Shown here piece after piece: positions 15,250 to 22,287 of a stretch of 52,023 nucleotides of DNA. The notes below the pieces were generated by a model. It did no database searches. It was not told where the DNA came from and saw only the letters and a program-made list of their open reading frames with translations. The position numbers were made by a program, and so were the translations under genes. Each line of letters starts with the position of its first letter. The first letter of the stretch is position 1. The stretch is taken from positions 1-52,023 of the forward strand of contig JAFZLA010000086.1 in assembly GCA_017551705.1 (NCBI GenBank), written 5' to 3'. This DNA comes from Treponema sp. (GTDB lineage: Bacteria; Spirochaetota; Spirochaetia; Treponematales; Treponemataceae).

Positions 15250-16167
15250 ATGGTTTTTGAATTGACAGACGCGCTTGGCGAGGCTATCTCAAAAGCGCTA
15301 GAAAACCAGGACAAAAAGTTCTTGGTTGACGCCAAAATTTCCGCGCTTGTCGAAGAAGGCCAAAACGTTTGTCCCGACGGCGACCGTTTTTACGAATTGC
15401 CGCCATGGGACAGCGCCGACGGTTTTTCCTTGATGGAAGACTTTGTAAACGGTTTGCATTCGCCGCTGGCCTACACGGATTTGCAGGCGGCCTTGCATTC
15501 AGGAAAGGGGGTTTTTAGAGGATTTAAGGACGTTTTAAAAAGGTACCCGTTGATAGAACGCAGATGGCATTATTTTAAAAGCCGCGCTCTTTTGACTTAT
15601 GTCAACAGTTGGTACAATTCGCTGAGGGAATCATGGGGCTTGGAAAAATTGGATTCGGAACCCGAAGACACCCAAGACTTGCTCTGCGACGATTTTACTT
15701 TTAGCGAATACGACAATCAAAAGGACAGGCAGAACGCTCTGGAATTATTGAACCAAGCCGTCCAAGAAATTGGCGCTGAGTTTGCCGCCGATGTGGCCCA
15801 ATCTTTTGGGGAACTGTGGCGCAATCAGTTTGAGTACAACGCTCAGGCGCAAAAGGGTTTTGTTTGCAAAACTTTTGGCGGAGATTTTGCCGGATGCGTT
15901 GTTTGGTCGCCATGTCCAAAAAATTCAGACAAGACCGTTTTGCTTACAGGCTTGTTTGTAGAAAAAAAATGCCGCGGCTTAGGCATAGCCAGGGAGCTTT
16001 TTGAACGCACCCTTGACTCTTTACAGGCCGGCGGCGCGCAATGGGTTATAATTGCGAACACTTTTGTTCCGGACTTGATGCAGGGAATGTTGAACCGTTC
16101 AGGATTTAAGAAAATCGGTTCCACCTGGATCGCGGATTTTTTAGGAGATTTAAATGCGTTACAATAA
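15250..16167 (+). CDS. GNAT-family N-acetyltransferase with unassigned N-terminal half
   Basis: The protein (305 aa) has a C-terminal GNAT fold (~190-300). Its acetyl-CoA loop reads LFVEKKCRGLGIARELFERT (the R/Q-x-x-G-x-G/A motif), and a later strand reads AQWVIIANTFVPD. The first ~185 residues (WDSADGFSLMEDFVNGL and following, with many aromatic and acidic residues) are not recognised. Some spirochaete proteins described as acetyltransferases have this layout, but the acceptor substrate cannot be inferred. The last 14 bases overlap the start of the DbpA-type gene in another frame, which suggests coupled translation of a GNAT/RNA-binding pair. The start is fixed by the -10 box 6 bases upstream. 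Confidence 0.82.
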   Translation: MVFELTDALGEAISKALENQDKKFLVDAKISALVEEGQNVCPDGDRFYELPPWDSADGFSLMEDFVNGLHSPLAYTDLQAALHSGKGVFRGFKDVLKRYPLIERRWHYFKSRALLTYVNSWYNSLRESWGLEKLDSEPEDTQDLLCDDFTFSEYDNQKDRQNALELLNQAVQEIGAEFAADVAQSFGELWRNQFEYNAQAQKGFVCKTFGGDFAGCVVWSPCPKNSDKTVLLTGLFVEKKCRGLGIARELFERTLDSLQAGGAQWVIIANTFVPDLMQGMLNRSGFKKIGSTWIADFLGDLNALQ

Positions 16168-16924
16168 CAGAAGAGAATCAGAGATTGATTACGACAGAAT
16201 CGCGGAATTTTTGAAGGCTTCCGTCCAACAGGTAAAGACACAGGAAGACGTCGACGTTTTGATTCAGCTCAAAAAAGTTTTTAAGAAGAACGTTCCGTTC
16301 ACCTTGCGCGGATACCTTGCCGCTTATTTGCTTAAGGTGGCCACAGGCAACGCCCGCCGCCCCTTTGTTCCCAGAAACGACCACGAAAATTTTTCAAAAG
16401 ACAATTTCCGCTCGCGCCGCGATGAAGGCCGCCGCGACTTTAAGTCGGACGCCCATGACGCCGAAAAGCACGAGCCCCATCCCCGCGTGGAGATAGACCC
16501 GGCCTTGGCCACAACGATTTTCATCGGAATCGGCCGCAACCGCCGCGTGTTCCCGCGCGACTTGGTTGGCCTTTTGATTGGAGCGGCCGGCTTGGACCGC
16601 GAAAGAATCGGAGACATCCGCGTTTTGGCCAACTACTCTTTTGTCCAGCTCTTTACCGAAGACGCGGACAAGGCCATCAACGCCCTTAACGGATACGACT
16701 ACCGCGGCCGCAAGCTTTCTGTAAGCTACTCGCGCCAAAAGGACGAGGCCGAGACAAGCGCTCCCGCTTCTGAAGGCGCGACCTCAAATGACAGCGCTTC
16801 AAACGAATACGAGCAAAGCCAAACTTCTCAGGAACTTACTGAGCAGGAGCGCGAAGACGCCGCGGCCTACGCCGCCGCCGAAAAGGCCTCCGAGAACCAG
16901 GGCTTTGGCTCTCCGCTTGTGTAA
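16154..16924 (+). CDS. Stand-alone DbpA-type RNA-binding domain protein
   Basis: The protein (256 aa) has an N-terminal helical region (~1-60, with EDVDVLIQLKKVFKKNVPF), a charged Arg/Asp/His linker (~65-110), and then a DbpA-like RRM (~115-200: TTIFIGIGRNRRVFPRDLVG, then the core RIGDIRVLANYSFVQLF and a closing YRGRKLSVSY strand). A low-complexity Ser/Glu/Ala tail follows. This RRM normally forms the C-terminus of DEAD-box helicases such as DbpA/CsdA, where it binds structured RNA; here no helicase core is present. AGGAG lies 7 bases before the ATG, inside the GNAT gene. It may be an accessory RNA-binding factor in ribosome assembly or cold response. That role is inference from the domain. 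Confidence 0.8.
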   Translation: MRYNNRRESEIDYDRIAEFLKASVQQVKTQEDVDVLIQLKKVFKKNVPFTLRGYLAAYLLKVATGNARRPFVPRNDHENFSKDNFRSRRDEGRRDFKSDAHDAEKHEPHPRVEIDPALATTIFIGIGRNRRVFPRDLVGLLIGAAGLDRERIGDIRVLANYSFVQLFTEDADKAINALNGYDYRGRKLSVSYSRQKDEAETSAPASEGATSNDSASNEYEQSQTSQELTEQEREDAAAYAAAEKASENQGFGSPLV

Positions 16925-16939
16925 GAGGTTTTTGGCGCG

Positions 16940-17671
16940 ATGGAAATTCACGCGGCCCAAACGGGCCCATTACAAGTGAACACATTCATCTTGCCGCTTG
17001 CGGGGCGGGCCGTATTGTTGGTCGACCCCGCGGGCTGCGAATTTTCGGGCGACGAAAAACGCCTGGCGCAAGTCCTTGACGAGCATGATTGCGCTCCTGT
17101 CGGAATCTTGCTTACCCACGGACACTTTGACCACGTTTGCGGCCTCAAGGCCTTGCGCGCTTCTTTTCCAAACCTTCCGATCGCCATTCACGTCGCCGAC
17201 CAAAGTTTTTTGGGAGAGCGTTCCCAAGAGAAGCATATAAAAAGCCTTGAGCTTGTTGGAATGGACCAAGATGAGTTTGTCAAAGATTTGACTGGCTTGC
17301 CGGCCGCCGACATTTTGCTTAAAGACGGCGATTTTTTGGACACTGTTTTTAAAACCGAAGACATAATCAGCGCCTTTACCGGCGACGAAGTTCCAGACGT
17401 CGAGGGAGTTGCCAACGCGCTGAGCCATTGGCGGGTCGTTCACACGCCGGGCCACACGCAGGGCTCCGTTTGCTTTTACAACGAGTCCGAAAAAGTCTTG
17501 ATTTCTGGCGACACTGTTTTTTACCAATCTTACGGCAGGACTGACTTGCCGGGCGGAAGCGAAGAGCAAATGCAAAAAAGTTTGTCAAACATTTTTGAAA
17601 CGCTCCCCGACGACGTTTTGGTTTATCCCGGCCACGGCGCCTACGGCTTTGAGCTTGGCGCCAACGAGTAG
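16940..17671 (+). CDS. Metallo-beta-lactamase-fold hydrolase (glyoxalase II-like)
   Basis: The protein has 243 residues. All metal ligands of the MBL fold are present: HGHFDH (60-65), His172 in HTPGHTQGS, Asp191 in ISGDTVF, and His232 in YPGHG. The spacing fits the glyoxalase II / YcbL-type group that hydrolyses thioesters such as S-lactoylglutathione. There is an extra stretch at ~85-155 between the second and third ligand regions. The ATG follows the upstream gene by 15 bases with AGAGG in between, so it is likely in the same transcript as the GNAT and RNA-binding genes. It ends 5 bases before the stop of the convergent HD-GYP gene. The substrate is not determinable from sequence. Confidence 0.88.
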   Translation: MEIHAAQTGPLQVNTFILPLAGRAVLLVDPAGCEFSGDEKRLAQVLDEHDCAPVGILLTHGHFDHVCGLKALRASFPNLPIAIHVADQSFLGERSQEKHIKSLELVGMDQDEFVKDLTGLPAADILLKDGDFLDTVFKTEDIISAFTGDEVPDVEGVANALSHWRVVHTPGHTQGSVCFYNESEKVLISGDTVFYQSYGRTDLPGGSEEQMQKSLSNIFETLPDDVLVYPGHGAYGFELGANE

Positions 17672-17676
17672 CGCGC

Positions 17677-19104
17677 TTACGCCATTTCGCGCATTCTAAA
17701 TTCTTTGTCTTCGTCAATCATTTGCAGCATGATTCTGGCAAAGTCCGGGTCAAACTGCGTACCGATTCCTTGGCCTATTTCTTTGCGGGCCACGTCTTGC
17801 GGGAGCTGCTTTCTGTAGCTTCTGTTTGAGGTCATGGCGTCGTAAGCGTCGGCCACCGCGATGATTCTTCCGATTTCGGGAATGCGTTTTCCGTCAAGGC
17901 CAACAGGGTAGCCCTTTCCGTCGTAGCGCTCGTGGTGGTAGTAGGCGCCGTCTGCGATGTGCGGAATTTGCGTTATGTTGGACAAAATCTGCGCGCCGAT
18001 CACAGGGTGCTGCTTTATGGTTTCAAATTCTTGCGGCGTCAACTTGTCTTGCTTGTTTATGATTTCGTTTGGAATGCCGATTTTTCCTACGTCGTGCAAA
18101 AGCGCCGACAAGTAAATGTTGCGGCAGGATTCTTCCGACTTTCCAAAACGGCGCGCGATCTCCCTTGAGTATTCGGCGACGCGGGTTGAGTGTCCATGCG
18201 TGTAGGCGTCCTTTGCGTCAATCGCGCTTGCGAGCGCTTCGGCTGTTTCTATAGTCAAGCGGGTCAGCGCCGTTATGTTGTTGCAAACTACGTTCTCCAT
18301 TTTGTAAACGGAAGTCGCCAAGGTCTCAAGCTCGTCTTTGTTCTTGATGTCAAGGAGGCCCTTGTTGGGATTTTCGTTTGTTGTGGCAAAGCGGTTTGTT
18401 TCGCCCGTTATTTGCAAGATCGGTTTTATAAAGCGGAAGTTAAAATAGGCCGTAAAGGCCGCCACAAAGATGGCGCCAAAAATCAAGGCCATAATAATTA
18501 CGTTCCGGACAAAAGATTTTCGCGCGTCAACAAATTCCTGTACGTTCTTTTGCGCTCCAAGAAGGGCAACTATCTTTCCGTTGGAATCGTAGACAGGAAC
18601 TTGCGCGGTTATGTGCGAGCCGCTGCGGGATTTTATAGTGTGTCGGACAAGCTCCGCGCCTTCTTCGTAAACGCGCCTTGTAGTTTTGTTGTAGCCTTCT
18701 TCGTAATAGTTTTCTTGGTAGCCAAGAGGGTAGGGCTTCCACTTTGTCGCTTTGCCTACGGGGTCGTAAAAATAAAAGATGTGCCTGTAGTCCGGCGGCT
18801 CGACTTCCGAAACGTAAATTACGTTCAAGTCAAACTCGTCGACAAGGCGCTGCAACAGCTTAAGGACTTCTTCGTACGCTTGGTCCGGAACTGGATTGGC
18901 GCGGTATTTTGCAAAGTCGTCCGGGTTAAGGCTCGCGCGGGCGGTTGCGGCGATTTCGCGAATGTTGTCGTCATACTGTTCCCTAAACTGGCGGTTAAAG
19001 GCCCAATAGCTTGCCGCGATTACAAGGGCGCAAAGGACAAAGCCGGCCACGCCTATGAATAAAATAACTCTTTTGGTTATGACAGGAAACGCTTTGTTAG
19101 TCAT
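17677..19104 (-). CDS. Membrane HD-GYP cyclic-di-GMP phosphodiesterase
   Basis: The protein has 475 residues from the ATG at 19102-19104; a 34-residue longer reading runs through the promoter and was rejected. It has TM1 (~13-33), a periplasmic sensor domain (~34-200, Tyr-rich, ending VPVYDSNGKIVALLGAQ as in single-Cache domains), TM2 (~201-221), a HAMP-like linker and an HD-GYP domain. The domain has HDVGKIG (337-343) and HHERYDGKGYP (390-400), with all signature residues intact. It should hydrolyse cyclic di-GMP at the inner membrane in response to an external ligand. AGAGGG lies just before the ATG but overlaps the predicted transcript start. It is divergent from the SDR gene. Confidence 0.93.
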   Translation of the reverse strand: MTNKAFPVITKRVILFIGVAGFVLCALVIAASYWAFNRQFREQYDDNIREIAATARASLNPDDFAKYRANPVPDQAYEEVLKLLQRLVDEFDLNVIYVSEVEPPDYRHIFYFYDPVGKATKWKPYPLGYQENYYEEGYNKTTRRVYEEGAELVRHTIKSRSGSHITAQVPVYDSNGKIVALLGAQKNVQEFVDARKSFVRNVIIMALIFGAIFVAAFTAYFNFRFIKPILQITGETNRFATTNENPNKGLLDIKNKDELETLATSVYKMENVVCNNITALTRLTIETAEALASAIDAKDAYTHGHSTRVAEYSREIARRFGKSEESCRNIYLSALLHDVGKIGIPNEIINKQDKLTPQEFETIKQHPVIGAQILSNITQIPHIADGAYYHHERYDGKGYPVGLDGKRIPEIGRIIAVADAYDAMTSNRSYRKQLPQDVARKEIGQGIGTQFDPDFARIMLQMIDEDKEFRMREMA

Positions 19105-19111
19105 ACCCTCT

Positions 19112-19140
19112 ATTGTAGCGCGCTTCTTGCGAATTTGCAA
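19112..19140 (-). promoter_or_regulatory. Sigma70-type promoter of the HD-GYP gene
   Basis: TTGCAA (19135-19140), 17 bp, TACAAT (19112-19117) on the minus strand, 7 bases before the ATG. The -35 is 10 bases from that of the divergent SDR promoter. Confidence 0.68.
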
Positions 19141-19150
19141 AGAAAACTTG

Positions 19151-19179
19151 TTGCAAGCGGCATTTAAAAGCGCTAAAAT
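19151..19179 (+). promoter_or_regulatory. Sigma70-type promoter of the SDR gene
   Basis: TTGCAA (19151-19156), 17 bp, TAAAAT (19174-19179). Transcription would begin near 19186, giving a leader of about 42 bases with AAGGGG (19216-19221) before the ATG at 19228. This rules out the in-frame ATG at 19180. Confidence 0.6.
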
Positions 19180-19227
19180 ATGTGGAGAAGTTGCGCCAAA
19201 GCGCAATACATTTTTAAGGGGTTTTTA

Positions 19228-20001
19228 ATGAAAAATTATTTTGACCTAAAAGGACAGGTTGCTGTCGTCACCGGCTGCTCAACAGGATTGGGCGTTCAAA
19301 TGGCAAAGGCTTTGGCAAACCAGGGCGCCAACATCGTGGCAATCGCCCGCCGCCAAGAATTGATTGACGCTGTGGCCAAGGACATCCACGACCAATTTGG
19401 TGTTGAGACATTGGCCGTCCGCTGCGACATAACAGACACAAAGGCCGTCGAAGAGGCGGTTGACAAAATAGTGGCCAAGTTTGGCCGCGTTGACATTCTT
19501 ATCAACAACGCAGGAACGGGAGCCGTGGCGCCCGCCGAAGACATCACCGACGAACAGTTCAACGGCGAGCTTAACGTTGACTTGGGCGGCACCTTCAAGA
19601 TGTCGCGCGCCGTTGCAAAAAAAGCGATGATCGCCGCCAAGTACGGCCGCATCATAAACATCGCGTCAATGTACGGAATGGTTGGAAACAAGGTGGCGCC
19701 TTGCAGCCCCTACCACGCGGCTAAGGGCGGCGTCGTCAACCTTACCCGAGGCCTTGCCGCCGAATGGGGAAAGTACGGCATCAACGTAAACGCGATTTGC
19801 CCCGGCTACTTCTACTCGCCGCTCACAAAGGAAACGCTTGACTCGGAGTTTTTCCAGAACAACGCAAAGACAATGATTCCGCTCAGCCGCTACGGAAACG
19901 AAGGCGAGTTGGACAGCGCCGCCATTTTCTTGGCCTCGCCCGCGTCTTCTTATGTCACTGGAGTAATCCTTCCCGTCGACGGCGGCTACACATCGATGTA
20001 G
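19228..20001 (+). CDS. Short-chain dehydrogenase/reductase (gluconate 5-dehydrogenase/KduD-like)
   Basis: The protein has 257 residues, a classical SDR: dinucleotide motif TGCSTGLG (15-22), NNAG (93-96), and catalytic Ser147, Tyr162 and Lys166 (YHAAK). It ends with the common C-terminal LPVDGGYTSM. The overall length, FDLKGQVAVVTG start and LASPASSYVTG segment are closest to the IdnO/KduD group (5-keto-gluconate or 2-deoxy-gluconate dehydrogenases), although 3-oxoacyl-ACP reductases share these features. It probably uses NAD(P)H on a sugar acid, but the substrate is not certain. No other sugar-acid genes lie nearby. It is single-gene, between a divergent HD-GYP gene and a convergent GGDEF-EAL gene whose stop is 3 bases away. 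Confidence 0.87.
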   Translation: MKNYFDLKGQVAVVTGCSTGLGVQMAKALANQGANIVAIARRQELIDAVAKDIHDQFGVETLAVRCDITDTKAVEEAVDKIVAKFGRVDILINNAGTGAVAPAEDITDEQFNGELNVDLGGTFKMSRAVAKKAMIAAKYGRIINIASMYGMVGNKVAPCSPYHAAKGGVVNLTRGLAAEWGKYGINVNAICPGYFYSPLTKETLDSEFFQNNAKTMIPLSRYGNEGELDSAAIFLASPASSYVTGVILPVDGGYTSM

Positions 20002-20004
20002 CTT

Positions 20005-22287
20005 TCAGAGATACTTTTCTTCAAAGTCGCTGATTGGAAGCGGCTTTGAAAAGTAATGGCCCTGGAAGTATGAGAAGCCCAGCTCTTTGAGCGTTCTAAG
20101 CTGCTCCATCGTTTCAACGCCTTCCGAAACCAGCCTTAGGTTAAGGGCTTTTGCGATGTCAACGATAAATTTTAAGATTGTCTTTATGCGCTCTGGGTTT
20201 TGATTTTCTTGAACCAGGGCCATGTCGATTTTTAGAATGTCGGCGTTGACGTCCTTTAGGAAGTTGAGCGAAGAGTAGCCGCGTCCAAAATTGTCTATTC
20301 CAACTTCAAATCCAAGTTGCTTTAAGTCTGTAAAGAGTTCCACGACTTGCCGCACGCCGTTTGTCAACGCGCTTTCGGGAAGCTCCACTTTTACATTTTG
20401 CGGGTTGAACGTATGCCTTAAAAGCAATTGCTTGAAAGAATCGGCGATGTCGATGTAAAAGTTGTCTTTGGCCGAAACGTTGACCGAAACGCGCATGTTG
20501 TCAATTCCGCGCTTGCTCCACGATTCAAGAAGGATTGCGACCTGTTCCCACATAAAGGTGTCCAATTTATGGATCAAGCCCGAGCGCTCCAAGGCCGGCA
20601 AGAAGAATTCCGGCTCCAAGAGTCCGCGCTGGGGATGGTTCCACCTGGCAAGGGCTTCGCTGCCAATAAGTTTTTCTTCCGAGTTGACCAAGGGCTGCAA
20701 GTACATGCAGATTTGTCCTGTCGCCAGCGCTTCTTCAAATTCGGCCGTGATTTGACGTTCGCGCAAGAGCTCGTCCATAAGGTCGGAATTGTAATAGGCG
20801 ATGTGTTTTTGATAGTCGTTTCCGATATTTTTTATGGCAAGCTGCGTTTTGTCGTAAAGCAATTGCGCGCTTTCGCTGTCGCCGTGAACTTCGCAAACTC
20901 CCACGCACAAGTTGAGTTTGTACATCGAGTCTTCCAAAACTTGCTGGGACATTTCCAAAAACGCTTTTATGCTCGCTTCGGTAAAATATTGCTTTTGGAC
21001 CAAAAGGCCAAAGCGGTCGTCGCCAACGCGGCCCAAAACGCAGTCGTGAATTGCCAGCATTTTTGTCGAGGTGACCATCTTGGTCAAAATTTTGTTTCCG
21101 ACTTCTTCGCCAAAAAGTTCGTTGACCAGTTTGAATTGGCGGATGTTTGAAGAGAGCATCAAGTATTCGGTGTCGGGATTTTGCTTTATCTTTTCGTCGC
21201 AAGCCTTAAAGAAATATTCGCGGTTGTAGGCGCCTGTAAGCTCGTCGTGGTTGGCCAAGAATTTTTGCGTCAAGTATTTGTTGATTTCGTCGGTTTTGTC
21301 GCTAAGCTTTAGGTAGGAGCCTATCAAGTTGTAGCCGTAAAAAATGTCTTCGGTTTCGATTTCAAATTGGCGCTCCTGTCCGTTCAGCGTAAACAATTCG
21401 ATGGGCTTTGACGATTTTGTTCCTTGTGTTTTTCCGCGAGCGTAAATCAAAAATTCGCTGGCCTTTAGCGGAGAGAATTTTCCGTCGTCGTCGCGGAACA
21501 ATAGCTTTGCCTTGGAATTTGTGTAAAAGCAGTCGTCGTTGATGTCAAAGTAAAGGATTGCGTCTTCGATGTTTTCGTTGACGTTGGTAAGAGAGTTGGT
21601 CAACAGCTTTCTTGCCGCCGAAACCGACGAGTTGTAGTGAATGAAAAGCGCCAAAAGCGGGTAAATGAATACCGAAAAGTCTATTAAAAAATCCTGCGAG
21701 TAGCAAAACGCGTTGGCCAAAATTACTACGATAAAAGCCAAAAAGATTGACACGTACTTGGTCTTGTATCCGTAAGGCGCCGTTATTATCGCTTGAAGCA
21801 AGCACACAAGCGTGGCCAAAACCATCACATAGCAAAAGCCCAAGTGGACAAAATGCAAGGGTGTGAAGGAACAAGTCCAATATTCAAAGCCGTCCTCCAA
21901 GGCCACTTTTGTAAGGTTGCAGCTATGGGCGGTCCATGCGTTCACTATCAAAGAGATGGTGTCGGTCAAAACCAAGGGAGTCAACACGATTATTGTCGGC
22001 TTTATTTCTCTTGAGCGCCATGTGTATGCAAGCACAAAAAGCAGCATCGAAAATCCCAGCCAGTCCGTGCAAGCAAAGTATAGGCCGTTGAAAAGCATTG
22101 CCCAAAAGTAGGTCTTTGACGCGACAAGGCCGGAGTAAATCGGAACTGTTATCAAGGCCATTACGATTGGGAAAGAAAAGAGTCTTTTGTCCGGAGCCTT
22201 TGAGCGGCGGACATTTATTAAGGTGAACGAAAGAACGACGCAAGTTACCGCGGCCAATGAATAATAAATGATTTCAAGCGACGTCAT
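20005..22287 (-). CDS. 7TM sensor with degenerate GGDEF and altered EAL domain
   Basis: The protein has 760 residues from the ATG at 22285-22287, which overlaps the upstream stop as ATGA and has AGGAGG 8 bases before it. It has an N-terminal seven-helix membrane region (~1-220), a PAS-like segment (~225-330), a GGDEF domain whose signature reads GDDRF (422-426, not GGDEF), and an EAL domain (~510-755). The EAL domain keeps SEALARW, the NVS Asn, ELPES, the Lys in ILKID, SEGVE and QGHYFSKPL. However, the usual IDDFG is IDNFG (Asp to Asn at residue 666), a metal-site change likely to weaken or abolish hydrolysis. It is therefore probably a c-di-GMP or GTP sensor rather than a cyclase. It is a tandem paralogue of the gene at 22284-24587. 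Confidence 0.9.
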   Translation of the reverse strand: MTSLEIIYYSLAAVTCVVLSFTLINVRRSKAPDKRLFSFPIVMALITVPIYSGLVASKTYFWAMLFNGLYFACTDWLGFSMLLFVLAYTWRSREIKPTIIVLTPLVLTDTISLIVNAWTAHSCNLTKVALEDGFEYWTCSFTPLHFVHLGFCYVMVLATLVCLLQAIITAPYGYKTKYVSIFLAFIVVILANAFCYSQDFLIDFSVFIYPLLALFIHYNSSVSAARKLLTNSLTNVNENIEDAILYFDINDDCFYTNSKAKLLFRDDDGKFSPLKASEFLIYARGKTQGTKSSKPIELFTLNGQERQFEIETEDIFYGYNLIGSYLKLSDKTDEINKYLTQKFLANHDELTGAYNREYFFKACDEKIKQNPDTEYLMLSSNIRQFKLVNELFGEEVGNKILTKMVTSTKMLAIHDCVLGRVGDDRFGLLVQKQYFTEASIKAFLEMSQQVLEDSMYKLNLCVGVCEVHGDSESAQLLYDKTQLAIKNIGNDYQKHIAYYNSDLMDELLRERQITAEFEEALATGQICMYLQPLVNSEEKLIGSEALARWNHPQRGLLEPEFFLPALERSGLIHKLDTFMWEQVAILLESWSKRGIDNMRVSVNVSAKDNFYIDIADSFKQLLLRHTFNPQNVKVELPESALTNGVRQVVELFTDLKQLGFEVGIDNFGRGYSSLNFLKDVNADILKIDMALVQENQNPERIKTILKFIVDIAKALNLRLVSEGVETMEQLRTLKELGFSYFQGHYFSKPLPISDFEEKYL

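Noticed and set aside
18190..19062. 290-codon open frame antisense to the HD-GYP gene
   Set aside because: No homology features seen and no start signals; the HD-GYP frame explains the region.
19180..19227. Upstream in-frame ATG for the SDR gene
   Set aside because: It lies directly after the -10 hexamer, before the expected transcript start; the ATG at 19228 has a good ribosome site and matches the SDR N-terminus.
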